From positions 62,001 through 126,000 of the forward strand of contig ATWE01000008.1 in assembly GCA_000421085.1 (NCBI GenBank): a stretch of 64,000 bases of DNA, read 5' to 3'. Positions 33,654-46,318 of this stretch are shown here, one piece after another (the stretch's first letter is position 1; every line of letters starts with the position of its first letter). The translations under genes and the position numbers were made by a program. This stretch comes from Ensifer sp. USDA 6670. Its GTDB lineage: Bacteria; Pseudomonadota; Alphaproteobacteria; Rhizobiales; Rhizobiaceae. The notes under the pieces are model-generated. The model did no database searches and was not told the origin of the DNA. It was given only the letters and a program-made list of their open reading frames with translations.

Positions 33654-34856
33654 CTATACCCGCTCCAGCGCCACCGCGATGCCCTGTCCGACGCCGATGC
33701 ACATGGTGGCAAGCGCGGTGCGGCCACCCGTTTCGGCAAGCTCCAGCGCTGCCGTTCCGGTAATGCGCGCACCCGACATGCCGAGCGGATGGCCGAGCGC
33801 GATGGCGCCGCCGTTGCGGTTGACGCGGGGATCGTCGTCGGCGATGCCGAGCGCGCGCAGGACCGCTAGCGCCTGGCTGGCAAAAGCCTCGTTGAGCTCG
33901 ATGACGTCGAACCGATCTTGCGTTATGCCGAGCCGTGCCATGAGCCTCTGCGAGGCGGGCGCCGGCCCCATGCCCATGATGCGCGGCGGTACGCCGGCCG
34001 CAGCGCCGCCGAGGATGCGGGCGATTGGTCGCAGCCCGTACTTTCCGGCAGCCTCCTGCGAGGCGATGATGAGCGCCGCAGCGCCGTCATTGACGCCCGA
34101 AGCGTTGCCGGCGGTGACGGTGCCGCCCTCCCGGAAGGGGGCCTTGAGCCCGGCGAGCGCCTCGATTGTCGTGGCGCGCGGATGCTCGTCGCGGTCGACG
34201 ACGACCGGGTCACCCTTCCTTTGGGGGATGGTGACGGCGACGATCTCGCTGGCAAGGCGGCCGTTCGCCTGGGCGGCCGCGGCCTTTGACTGGCTGCGCA
34301 GGGCGAAGGCGTCCTGGTCCGCGCGCGAGACCTGATAGTCTTCGGCAACGTTCTCGCCGGTCTCCGGCATAGAGTCGACCCCATATTGCGTCTTCATCAG
34401 CGGATTGACGAAGCGCCAGCCGATCGTCGTATCGTGAATTTCGGCGTTGCGCGAAAATGCGCTCTCGGCCTTCGGCAGCACGAAGGGCGCCCGCGACATG
34501 GATTCGACGCCGCCGGCGACCATCAGCTCGGCCTCGCCGCATTTGATTGCCCGCGCGGCCGCAATCACCGCGTCCATGCCGGATCCGCAGAGCCGGTTGA
34601 TTGTCGTGCCGGGAACGGCGGCGGGCAGCCCCGCAAGGAGCAGCGACATGCGCGCGACGTTGCGGTTGTCCTCGCCCGCCTGGTTGGCGCAGCCGAAGGT
34701 CACGTCATCGAGCGCTTGCCAGTCGACCGACCTGTTGCGGTCCATCAGTGCCTTCAGCGGAATGGCGCCGAGGTCGTCGGCGCGCACCGAAGCGAGCGAG
34801 CCGCCGAAGCGGCCGATCGGGGTGCGGATATAGTCGCAGATATAGGCTTCGCGCAT
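33654..34856 (-). CDS. pcaF: Beta-ketoadipyl-CoA thiolase PcaF
   Basis: A 400-residue thiolase. Start MREAYICDYIRTPIGRFGG is typical of PcaF. The acylated cysteine is in NRLCGSGMDAV (about residue 90), the catalytic histidine in GHPLGMSGAR and the second cysteine in MCIGVGQG. It cleaves beta-ketoadipyl-CoA into succinyl-CoA and acetyl-CoA, the final step of the protocatechuate pathway. It is the third gene of pcaIJF, its ATG overlapping the pcaJ stop by one base. Confidence 0.95.
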   Translation of the reverse strand: MREAYICDYIRTPIGRFGGSLASVRADDLGAIPLKALMDRNRSVDWQALDDVTFGCANQAGEDNRNVARMSLLLAGLPAAVPGTTINRLCGSGMDAVIAAARAIKCGEAELMVAGGVESMSRAPFVLPKAESAFSRNAEIHDTTIGWRFVNPLMKTQYGVDSMPETGENVAEDYQVSRADQDAFALRSQSKAAAAQANGRLASEIVAVTIPQRKGDPVVVDRDEHPRATTIEALAGLKAPFREGGTVTAGNASGVNDGAAALIIASQEAAGKYGLRPIARILGGAAAGVPPRIMGMGPAPASQRLMARLGITQDRFDVIELNEAFASQALAVLRALGIADDDPRVNRNGGAIALGHPLGMSGARITGTAALELAETGGRTALATMCIGVGQGIAVALERV

Positions 34857-35641
34857 CACGCGGCCTCCTTTCCCGCGGCCCCATGGGCTTTTTTGGTGCG
34901 GGCGTTGATGTCGCGCAGAACGACAAGCTCGGTCTCGGTCGGTGCCGGTGTTTCGATGACGGTCTCCGCGAATTTGATCGGCCAGCCGCAATTTCCGGCA
35001 ATCTGATCCCGGGCGATGCCGGGGTGCATGGAAACGACGGTCAATTCCTTCGTCTCCGGATCCGGCTCCAGAATGCAGAGATCGGTGATGACGCGGGTCG
35101 GACCGCTGGTCGACAATCCGAGTCGCTCCCGATGATTGCCGCCTTCGCCGTGTCCCATGGAGGTGACGAATGGCAGCCTCTCCACGAAGCCGCGCTTCGT
35201 CAGCGCCATGGTGATGAAGATGCGGCCGCAATTGGAGGCGATTTCCGGCGCGCCGCCGCCTCCCGGCAGGCGCACCTTGGGATGGTCATAGGGGCCGACG
35301 ACGGTCGTGTTGAGATTGGCGAAACGATCGATCTGCGCGCCGCCGAGGAAGCCGGTGGTTATCCGGCCGCCCTGCAGCCAGTAGCGGAACATTTCCGGCA
35401 CCGAAACGGTGAAGAGCGCGGTATCGCAGAGCTCTCCGTCGCCGATCGAGAGCGGCAGCACGTCGGGCTTGGTACCAATAGTTCCGCTCTCGTAGATCAG
35501 CGTGATATCCGGCGCATGCGTCAGCCGCGCCACATTGCAGGCGGCCGACGGGGCGCCGATGCCGACGAAGCAGACGTCGTCGTTGGAAAGCGCGCGCGCC
35601 GCGGCGATCGTCATCATCTCTGTGGGGGTGAAATCAGTCAT
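34856..35641 (-). CDS. pcaJ: 3-oxoadipate CoA-transferase subunit B (PcaJ)
   Basis: A 261-residue CoA-transferase beta subunit. It begins MTDFTPTEMMTIAAARAL and has IYESGTIGTKPDVLPLSIGDGEL and the glycine-rich LPGGGGAPEIASNCGRIFI. The catalytic glutamate is probably that of YESG. With PcaI it transfers CoA from succinyl-CoA to beta-ketoadipate. It starts 14 bases after the pcaI stop and ends overlapping the pcaF start (TGATG). ATG 35641 was chosen over upstream in-frame codons inside pcaI. Confidence 0.95.
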   Translation of the reverse strand: MTDFTPTEMMTIAAARALSNDDVCFVGIGAPSAACNVARLTHAPDITLIYESGTIGTKPDVLPLSIGDGELCDTALFTVSVPEMFRYWLQGGRITTGFLGGAQIDRFANLNTTVVGPYDHPKVRLPGGGGAPEIASNCGRIFITMALTKRGFVERLPFVTSMGHGEGGNHRERLGLSTSGPTRVITDLCILEPDPETKELTVVSMHPGIARDQIAGNCGWPIKFAETVIETPAPTETELVVLRDINARTKKAHGAAGKEAA

Positions 35642-35655
35642 TTTTCGCCTTCCCC

Positions 35656-36516
35656 TCAAGCAACCTTGGCCGCAGTCTTGGCGGCGTGGCGGGCGAAGTC
35701 CTCGGGTTTTGCGGCAAGGACGTTCTCCCTGATCCATGCGGTGAACGTCTCCCGGTCGCGGGCAATCTCGTCCCAACGGATGTAGAAGGCGTTGGAGCGC
35801 GGATAGTAACCATGCGCATAGGACGGGAAGGCGCCGCCCGGCACATGCGCGACGGCAGTCACCGCCCACCCCGGCAGCACCACCGAATTGGGGGAGGGCG
35901 GGTCGAGTTCGTCGACGATCTCCTCGACCGTCACGATCGAGCGCCTGGCGGCGAGCACCGCTTCCTTCTGCACTCCGACGATCCCCTCGATCAGGACGTT
36001 GCCCTTGCGGTCGGCGCGCTGGGCATGAATGATCGTCACGTCCGGGCGGATTGCAGGCACCGCGGCGAGCACCTCGCCGGTGAAGGGGCAGGTCACGCTT
36101 CCGATATTGAGGTTCACCTTAGGCAGGTCGGCGCCGATATAGCCGCGGAAGGCCGCAAAAGGCAGGTTCGCGGCACCCGCCTCATAAGCATTCGCCATGG
36201 CCGCGTGCGAATGTTCCTCGATCTCGATCGGCCGCGGCCATTGGTTTTCGACCGCGTCGCGGAAGCGGTGCAGCGAGCCGACGCCCGGATTGCCGCCCCA
36301 GGAGAACTTCATGCCCCGTGCCGCACCGACGCCGATCAGCTGGTCGTAGAGGATGTCGGGCGTCATGCGCACGAGGAACAGGTCCGTTCGGCCCTGGCGA
36401 ATCATTTCGTGCCCCGCGGCATAGGGTATCAGGTGCGTGAAGCCTTCCATGGCAACCGTATCGCCGTCCCTGACATTCTCCTCCACCGCCTCGGCGAGAG
36501 ACACTATCCGCGCCAT
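35656..36516 (-). CDS. pcaI: 3-oxoadipate CoA-transferase subunit A (PcaI)
   Basis: A 286-residue CoA-transferase alpha subunit, starting MARIVSLAEAVEENVRDGDTVAMEGFTHLIP. The glycine-rich GVGAARGMKFSWGGNPGVGSL segment is characteristic of the PcaI-type alpha subunit. It is the first gene of pcaIJF, transcribed away from pcaR with a PcaR-like operator in the 128-base gap. Ribosome site GGAGGAAAACG precedes ATG 36516. Confidence 0.95.
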   Translation of the reverse strand: MARIVSLAEAVEENVRDGDTVAMEGFTHLIPYAAGHEMIRQGRTDLFLVRMTPDILYDQLIGVGAARGMKFSWGGNPGVGSLHRFRDAVENQWPRPIEIEEHSHAAMANAYEAGAANLPFAAFRGYIGADLPKVNLNIGSVTCPFTGEVLAAVPAIRPDVTIIHAQRADRKGNVLIEGIVGVQKEAVLAARRSIVTVEEIVDELDPPSPNSVVLPGWAVTAVAHVPGGAFPSYAHGYYPRSNAFYIRWDEIARDRETFTAWIRENVLAAKPEDFARHAAKTAAKVA

Positions 36517-36597
36517 CGTTTTCCTCCGGTGATGCTCCAGCGAATAAGCGCCTGTTCCTCCCAAGCGTCAATTTCTTTTGTGCGTTATTTGACATTT

Positions 36598-36612
36598 GTT
36601 CGTATATCGCAC
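36598..36612 (+). promoter_or_regulatory. PcaR operator in the pcaI-pcaR intergenic region
   Basis: GTTCGTATATCGCAC matches, from memory, the PcaR consensus GTTCGATAATCGCAC known from Pseudomonas at 13 of 15 positions. It sits 33 bases before pcaR and 82 bases from pcaI, so one site could serve both divergent genes. A TTGACA lies at 36589-36594 just upstream. Confidence 0.75.
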
Positions 36613-36644
36613 ACGATGAAATCCGGAAACAAGCGGGAGACGTT

Positions 36645-37400
36645 ATGCGGGAGACGGATTTCGTCAGCGGCTTTGCACGCGGTCTGAGGGTCGTCGAAGC
36701 CTTCGGCGAGGCGCAGCCGAGGCTTTCGATTGCCGATGCCGCGAAGATTACCGGGCTCGACCGGGCGACCGTCAGGCGATCGCTGCTGACGCTTTCGCAG
36801 CTTGGTTATGCCGATTACGACGGCAAGTTCTTCACCCTCACACCGAAGATCCTGAGGCTCGGCCATGCCTATCTTTCGGCGACGCCGCTGCCGATCATCG
36901 TCCAGCCTTACCTGGACCAGCTCGCGGAAAAGGCCGGGCAGAGCGCCTCCGCCTCGGTGCTCGACGGTACCGAGATCGTCTATGTGGCACGCGCGTCGCA
37001 GCGCCGGGTGATGTCGATCAACCTGATGCCCGGCTCGCGTCTTCCCGCCTATTGCGCCTCGATGGGGCGGGTGTTGCTTGCCGCACTACCCGAGGCCGAA
37101 GCACGCGACATTCTCGCACGTTCCGAATTGAAGGCGAACACACCGCTGACGAGAACCGACCCGGAAGAGCTGTTGGCGGAATTGCGGCGGGTTCGCGACG
37201 AGGGCTATGCGATCATCGACCAGGAACTGGAGCTCGGCCTCTGCTCGATCGCGGTACCGGTCGCCAATGATCGCGGACAGGTGCTCGCGGCCGTGAACAT
37301 CGGCGCATCTGCCGCCCACGTGCCGGCTCGCGAGATGGCCGAGCGCTTTCTGCCGCTGCTCAGGGAAACACAAGCCGCGTTGCGGCTTGTGTTGCGCTAG
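36645..37400 (+). CDS. pcaR: IclR-family regulator PcaR
   Basis: A 251-residue IclR-type regulator. The N-terminal winged helix (FVSGFARGLRVVEAFGEAQPRLSIADAA, recognition helix GLDRATVRRSLLTLSQLGY) starts with the sequence typical of PcaR/PobR/PcaU. The C-terminal effector domain ends in LPLLRETQAALRLVL. In relatives it activates pcaIJF with beta-ketoadipate as co-inducer. It is divergent from pcaIJF. Its 3' end contains a 12-bp perfect hairpin (37367-37393). Confidence 0.93.
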   Translation: MRETDFVSGFARGLRVVEAFGEAQPRLSIADAAKITGLDRATVRRSLLTLSQLGYADYDGKFFTLTPKILRLGHAYLSATPLPIIVQPYLDQLAEKAGQSASASVLDGTEIVYVARASQRRVMSINLMPGSRLPAYCASMGRVLLAALPEAEARDILARSELKANTPLTRTDPEELLAELRRVRDEGYAIIDQELELGLCSIAVPVANDRGQVLAAVNIGASAAHVPAREMAERFLPLLRETQAALRLVLR

Positions 37401-37524
37401 ATCACAAGGATTTCAGGTCGGGGCGACCTAAGATCATCAACGTGATCGATTCCAAGAAGTTGAGACGCGGGATGCGGGCGGAAAACCGCACACAGGTTTC
37501 CTCGTCCCGCTCCGGTCATCGCCC

Positions 37525-39270
<1,746 letters not shown>

Positions 39271-39395
39271 GCTTTCCTCCCGGACGGAAATGTTGGCTTC
39301 AGCTTCGGTGCGCGGGTGGGTTGCCACCCCCTCAACCGGGGACTGTAGCATTAAAAATCACGAGTTCCAGCCGAGACGGAGCGTCAGCGTCGGCG

Positions 39396-41403
<2,008 letters not shown>

Positions 41404-41494
41404 GGCCGTGCGCAAACCTGCCTGGACTCTACTTGCGCGCGGATACCGGCTCTGCTCGACTGTCGCCGGTGAGGCAGCCGCCAGGGAGGATGCG

Positions 41495-42415
41495 ATGGGG
41501 CTTACGCTACGCCAGATCGAGGTGATCCGGGCGGTGATGATCGCCGGCACGATCGCCGGCGCGGCGCGTCTGATGAATGTCGCCCAGCCGGGCGTCAGCC
41601 GGACGATGAAGCATATCGAAAGCGCGCTGGGGATAAAGCTCTTCGTCAAGAAGGCCGGGCGTTACGTGCCGACCGACGAAGCGCGCGGCATCTTCGCCCA
41701 GCTCCAGGAAGTCCATCGCAAGGTCGACGACCTGCAATTCTCCATCGGTCAGCTGGAGCGCGGACGAGGTGTGGAACTCGCGCTCGGTTCGGTGCCGAGC
41801 ATTGGGAATGCGATGATGCCGCAAGCCATCGCCGGGCTGATGCGGCGCTATCCCGACATCCGCATCAATTTCGATATTCTGAGGATAGAGGAGGCGATCG
41901 ATTACCTGTTGCTCGGCAAGGGAGAGCTGGTGGCGATGAGCTATCATCTCACCCATCCTTCGATCACTTTCGAGCCCCTGTCCAAAGGGCACCTCGTCTG
42001 CATCGCCGCCCGGGAGCATCCGATTGCCGGCCGGCCGAGGATTTCCGCCCGCGAGATTGCCGAGTATCCGCTTATCGGTATCGACCCGCGCGATCCCTAC
42101 GGGGCGATCATGGCGGGCATATTCGAGAGGGAGAAGCTCGAATATCGTACCCCGATTAAGGCGCGTTTCGGCACGACGGTTTGTGCGCTGGTCAAGCGGA
42201 ATCTCGGCATCGCGGTTATCGACGCCTTCACCGTGGCCGGTATCGCCGACCAGGGACTGGCCGTCATCCCGATCAGCGATGATACGGAGTTCCAGACCTA
42301 TGTCGCCTATCGCGCCGACGTCGCGCTGTCCAGCTATGCCGAGCGGTTGGTCACGACGCTGCGCCGAGTCATGGACGAATCGACCGGCCGTTCGCGTGGC
42401 GGCCGAGATGCATAA
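41495..42415 (+). CDS. LysR-family transcriptional regulator
   Basis: A 306-residue LysR regulator. The helix-turn-helix is LTLRQIEVIRAVMIAGTIAGAARLMNVAQPGVSRTMKHIESALG; the effector domain follows from about residue 95. The start ATG 41495 has AGGGAGGA. It lies between pobA and the dehydroshikimate dehydratase fusion in the same direction, and may control the latter. Direct repeats containing ACGGTA/GCGGTA lie in the 149-base gap downstream (42416-42564), a possible binding region. Effector not known. Confidence 0.88.
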   Translation: MGLTLRQIEVIRAVMIAGTIAGAARLMNVAQPGVSRTMKHIESALGIKLFVKKAGRYVPTDEARGIFAQLQEVHRKVDDLQFSIGQLERGRGVELALGSVPSIGNAMMPQAIAGLMRRYPDIRINFDILRIEEAIDYLLLGKGELVAMSYHLTHPSITFEPLSKGHLVCIAAREHPIAGRPRISAREIAEYPLIGIDPRDPYGAIMAGIFEREKLEYRTPIKARFGTTVCALVKRNLGIAVIDAFTVAGIADQGLAVIPISDDTEFQTYVAYRADVALSSYAERLVTTLRRVMDESTGRSRGGRDA

Positions 42416-42564
42416 CAAAACGGTACGCAGGATGGAAAAAACGGTATTTGCGGTATAGGTGAGCAGTGACGATCATCTAGCCTTCGACGCTTCGCCTTGT
42501 TCCGGAAGCAAGCGGCCCTGCGGCGCGGCCCGGCAAAGGACGAGGCCAGCGAGAGGAGATCGGC

Positions 42565-44454
42565 ATGAAGACCTCGATTGCGACCGTTTCGATCAGCGGC
42601 ACTCTTTCGGAGAAGCTCGCCGCCGTCGCTGCGTCAGGCTTCGATGGGGTGGAGATATTCGAGAACGATTTCCTGACCTTCGACGGCTCGCCGGCGGAGG
42701 TCGGCCGCATGGTCGCCGATCACGGGTTGGAGGTGACGCTTTTTCAGCCGTTCCGCGATTTCGAGGGTTTGCCGGAACCGCACCGGGCGCGTGCTTTCGA
42801 GCGGGCGGAACGCAAGTTCGACGTGATGCAGGAGCTTGGAACGGAACTGATGCTCGTCTGTTCCAGCGTTTCCCCGCTCGCACTGGGCGGCATCGACCGC
42901 GCTGCCGACGATCTCCGGGAGTTGGGCGAGAGGGCGGCCAAGCGCGGCCTGCGCGTCGGCTACGAGGCGCTTGCCTGGGGCCGCCATGTCAACGACCATC
43001 GGGATGCCTGGGAAATCGTGCGGCGGGCGGACCACGCGAATATCGGGCTGATCCTCGACAGTTTCCACACCCTGTCACGCAATATCGACCTGCGGTCGAT
43101 CCGATCCATTCCGGGGGACCGCATCTTCATCGTTCAGCTCGCGGACGCGCCGCGAATCGACATGGATCTGCTTTATCTCAGCCGCCATTTCCGCAACATG
43201 CCCGGCGAAGGTGATCTTCCGGTGGTCGATTTCATGCAGGCTGTCACCGCGACCGGCTATGACGGCGCGCTGTCGCTCGAAATCTTCAACGACCAGTTCC
43301 GGGGCGGATCACCCGGGGCGATCGCCGAGGACGGGCATCGTTCCCTGGTCTACCTGATGGATCGGGTGAAGCGGCGCGAACCGGTCGCGAGGAGCGCGGA
43401 GGCAATGCCCGACCGGGTGGAGGTGCTGGGCGTCGAATTCGTGGAGTTCACCGCCGATCGGGCGGAGGCCGCGGCTCTCGGCTCGCTTCTGGGAACCATG
43501 GGTTTTCACGCCGTCGCCTCACATCGCGAGAAATCGGTGGCGCTGTGGCGTCAGAGTCGTGATCATGGAGGCGTAAACATCGTCATCAACACCGAGCAGC
43601 AGGGCTTTGCTCATTCGAGCTACCTGGTGCACGGGGCATCGGCCTATGCGATCGGCCTGAAAGTACCCGATGCCTCCGCCGCCATCGAACGCTCGCGCGC
43701 GCTCGGGGCCGAAATATTCCTGCCCGAGGCGAACGAAGGCGAGGGGGCGATGGCTGCAATCCGCGGCATTGGCGGTGGCTTGATTTACTTCGTGGAGCAG
43801 ACCGACGACGTCTGGTCGCGTGAGTTTGTCTGGTCGGGAGAGGCGCCAGAGGGACCATCGCCTCTCCTTGCCATCGACCATGTGGCGCAATCCATGCAGG
43901 CGGAGGAGCTCCCGAGCTGGCTGCTCTTCTACACCTCTATCCTCGATGCCGACAAATTGGCAGAGGTCGATATCGTCGATCCCGCCGGTCTGATCCGCAG
44001 CCAGGTCGTCGAGAATGCGAGCGGGACGCTTCGGCTGACATTGAACGGAGCGGACAACCATCGCACGCTGGCGGGCCACTTTATCGCCGAGAGCTTCGGC
44101 TCGGGCGTTCAGCATGTGGCCTTCCGCACCGGCGATATCTTTGCAGCCGCCGGCCAGATGCGCCGCAGCGGCTTTCGCCCATTGGCTATCCCGCGCAACT
44201 ACTATGACGACATCGAGGTGCGGTTCGGGCTCGAACCTGACTTCGTCGACCGGCTCAGGGATGAGAACATTCTCTATGACCGGGATGAGGGTGGCGAGTA
44301 TTTCCAGATCTACGGCCCGACCTATGGAGAAGGTTTCTTCTTCGAAATTGTCGAGCGGCGCGCCGGCTATCGCGGCTACGGCGCAGCCAACGCGCCTTTC
44401 CGCATCGCCGCCCAGAAACGCTCGCTTCGGCCCGCCGGAATGCCGGCCCTTTAG
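42565..44454 (+). CDS. 3-dehydroshikimate dehydratase / HPPD-like fusion protein
   Basis: A 629-residue two-domain protein. Residues 1-275 are a sugar-phosphate-isomerase/AP-endonuclease-2 TIM barrel (VEIFENDFL, VGYEALAWGRHVND, LILDSFHTLSR, ALSLEIFND give the metal ligands). Residues about 285-610 are a vicinal-oxygen-chelate 4-hydroxyphenylpyruvate dioxygenase-like domain (VEFVEFTAD, IDHVAQ, GVQHVAFRTGDI, FFFEIVERR). This layout is that of QsuB/QuiC-type enzymes, where the barrel makes protocatechuate from 3-dehydroshikimate. It links quinate and shikimate to the pca genes. The C-terminal domain's role is uncertain. Confidence 0.88.
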   Translation: MKTSIATVSISGTLSEKLAAVAASGFDGVEIFENDFLTFDGSPAEVGRMVADHGLEVTLFQPFRDFEGLPEPHRARAFERAERKFDVMQELGTELMLVCSSVSPLALGGIDRAADDLRELGERAAKRGLRVGYEALAWGRHVNDHRDAWEIVRRADHANIGLILDSFHTLSRNIDLRSIRSIPGDRIFIVQLADAPRIDMDLLYLSRHFRNMPGEGDLPVVDFMQAVTATGYDGALSLEIFNDQFRGGSPGAIAEDGHRSLVYLMDRVKRREPVARSAEAMPDRVEVLGVEFVEFTADRAEAAALGSLLGTMGFHAVASHREKSVALWRQSRDHGGVNIVINTEQQGFAHSSYLVHGASAYAIGLKVPDASAAIERSRALGAEIFLPEANEGEGAMAAIRGIGGGLIYFVEQTDDVWSREFVWSGEAPEGPSPLLAIDHVAQSMQAEELPSWLLFYTSILDADKLAEVDIVDPAGLIRSQVVENASGTLRLTLNGADNHRTLAGHFIAESFGSGVQHVAFRTGDIFAAAGQMRRSGFRPLAIPRNYYDDIEVRFGLEPDFVDRLRDENILYDRDEGGEYFQIYGPTYGEGFFFEIVERRAGYRGYGAANAPFRIAAQKRSLRPAGMPAL

Positions 44455-44484
44455 GATTAGCGAGGGGGTTCAATACCCCCAGTG

Positions 44485-45417
44485 CTACACCGACCTTTTT
44501 ACCATCGCCGTCCCCGCCGCCTCACGCAGCGTCTGCATCAGGATCGAGAGCGGCAGCGACGGGATCGCGTCGGTGCGCATGGTAAGCCCGACGGGTCCCC
44601 TGGTCTCGCTCGTGTCGACCGGCAGCGCCGCCAATACGCCATCCGCGATATCCGTGGCGACGACGCCCGCCGATATGATCCAGATGGCGTCGCTGGAGCG
44701 CACGAACGCTCGGCCGAAGGAGTCGGAAACGGTCTCGATCTGGTTCGGCAGGCCGGCAATGCCGTTGGCGATCAGGAAATGCTCGACGAAGGGGCGGATG
44801 ATCGAGGCGCGGGTGGGCATCAGCACCGGATAGTCGCTCAGATGCGCGAAGACAGACTGCTTGCCGGAGATGAGCGGATGTCCGGCGCGCACCGCGAAGA
44901 CCACCTGTTCCGAGTAGAGATGCTCGAACGAAAAGCCGGTCATCTTGTCCGGAGCGGCGAGCCTGCCGACGACGAGGTCGAGATCGCCGACGCGCAATTG
45001 TTCGAGAAGCACTGCGTTTTCACCGGTGACGATCTTGATGCGTGCGCCGGTCTTCTCTTTAAGAAAGAGCGCGATGGCGCGCGGCATGATGCGGGTCGAA
45101 ACGGTCGGAAGCGCACCGACGCGGATCGGCGGGCCTTCGCCGGACCGCTCCTGCGAGACGGAATCGAGGCCCTGGCGCAGCGCCGTCAGCGCGGCGCCAG
45201 CATGGCGCAGAAAGACCTCGCCATAGCGCGTGATCTTGATGCCACGCCCTTCGCGCTCGAAAACCGCGACCCCTAGGACCTCTTCGAGTTCCCGGATCGT
45301 CTTGGTGACCGCCGGCTGCGTGACATGCAGGAGTTCGGCTGCCTTCACCACGCTCTTCTGGCGCGCGACCTCGACAAATGTCTGCAGATGGCGAAACTTA
45401 ACGCGAGCGTCGATCAC
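44485..45417 (-). CDS. pcaQ: LysR-family activator PcaQ
   Basis: A LysR regulator of about 310 residues with the conserved PcaQ N-terminus IDARVKFRHLQTFVEVARQKSV and recognition helix HVTQPAVTKTIRELEE. It activates pcaDCHGB, divergent from it, in response to pathway intermediates such as beta-carboxy-cis,cis-muconate. I prefer GTG 45417 over ATG 45426, because the ATG lies inside the PcaQ box and its purine-rich ribosome site would be too close. PcaQ also regulates pcaM in S. meliloti, from memory. Confidence 0.93.
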   Translation of the reverse strand: MIDARVKFRHLQTFVEVARQKSVVKAAELLHVTQPAVTKTIRELEEVLGVAVFEREGRGIKITRYGEVFLRHAGAALTALRQGLDSVSQERSGEGPPIRVGALPTVSTRIMPRAIALFLKEKTGARIKIVTGENAVLLEQLRVGDLDLVVGRLAAPDKMTGFSFEHLYSEQVVFAVRAGHPLISGKQSVFAHLSDYPVLMPTRASIIRPFVEHFLIANGIAGLPNQIETVSDSFGRAFVRSSDAIWIISAGVVATDIADGVLAALPVDTSETRGPVGLTMRTDAIPSLPLSILMQTLREAAGTAMVKRSV

Positions 45418-45424
45418 GGATCGC

Positions 45425-45440
45425 ATAACCCTCTGGTTAA
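45425..45440 (+). promoter_or_regulatory. PcaQ binding site
   Basis: ATAACC-CTCT-GGTTAA is an exact match to the PcaQ consensus ATAACC-N4-GGTTAA reported for S. meliloti and Agrobacterium. It lies 71 bases before pcaD and just upstream of pcaQ, giving activation of one and autoregulation of the other. Confidence 0.92.
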
Positions 45441-45511
45441 GGGAAAGCCACGAAATATCATTTTACCTAACCGGATGAAACATCCAATTTTGACCACGGA
45501 GGAGAGCTGCC

Positions 45512-46318
45512 GTGCAATTCACCCGCATCAACGACGTCACGATTCATTATCGCGTGGTTGGCGCGGTCACGGAAAAGCCCGCGCTCGTCTTCATCAACTC
45601 GCTCGGCACGGATTTCCGTATCTGGCGCGATGTCGTCCTCCGGCTGGCCGGCGATTTTGCCATCGTGCTCTATGACAAGCGTGGCCACGGGCTGTCCGAT
45701 ATCGGCCAGGTTCCCTATTCCATCGAGGATCATGCGACCGATCTCGCCGGACTCCTCGATCGCCTCGCCGTGAAACAGGCGATTGTTTGCGGACTTTCGG
45801 TCGGCGGTCTCATCGCGCAATCGCTCTACGGCCGCCGCCCCGACCTCGTGCGCGCGCTCGTGCTTTCGGACACGGCCCACAAGATCGGCACTGCCGAGTT
45901 CTGGGACGCCCGCATCGCGGCGATCGAGGCGCATGGCATCGAGGCCGTCGCCGATGGCGTGCTCGAACGCTGGTTCACGCCGGCCTTTCGGCGGCCCGAA
46001 AACCTCGCCTTCACCGGCTATCGCAATATGCTGGTCCGCCAGCCGGTGCCGGGCTATGTCGGCACCTGCGCCGCCATCCGCGACGCCGATTTCACGGAAG
46101 CCGCAGGCAGGATCGCGGTTCCGGTGCTCTGCGTCGTCGGCGACCAGGACGGTTCGACGCCGCCCGACCTGGTCCGCTCGACGGCCGATCTCATACCGGG
46201 CGCGCGCTTCGAAGTGATCCGCGGGGCGGGACACATACCCTGCGTCGAGCAGCCGGAAGCCTTGACGTCGGTGCTGAGACGCTTCTTCCGATCCGTGTTG
46301 TCTGGAGGCAAACCATGA
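45512..46318 (+). CDS. pcaD: 3-oxoadipate enol-lactonase PcaD
   Basis: A 268-residue alpha/beta hydrolase. The nucleophile serine is in GLSVGGLIAQ, the acid in VVGDQDGSTPP and the histidine in GAGHIPCVEQP. It hydrolyses 3-oxoadipate enol-lactone to beta-ketoadipate. It starts with GTG, preceded by GGAGGAG. First gene of pcaDCHGB, with a 4-base overlap with pcaC. Unlike in some actinobacteria, PcaD and PcaC are separate proteins. Confidence 0.95.
   Translation: MQFTRINDVTIHYRVVGAVTEKPALVFINSLGTDFRIWRDVVLRLAGDFAIVLYDKRGHGLSDIGQVPYSIEDHATDLAGLLDRLAVKQAIVCGLSVGGLIAQSLYGRRPDLVRALVLSDTAHKIGTAEFWDARIAAIEAHGIEAVADGVLERWFTPAFRRPENLAFTGYRNMLVRQPVPGYVGTCAAIRDADFTEAAGRIAVPVLCVVGDQDGSTPPDLVRSTADLIPGARFEVIRGAGHIPCVEQPEALTSVLRRFFRSVLSGGKP

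Noticed and set aside
44464-44480. GGGGGT-TCAAT-ACCCCC hairpin between the dehydratase fusion and pcaQ
   Set aside because: The stem is only 6 bp with no T tract, so I do not call it a terminator, although its position between convergent genes would suit one.
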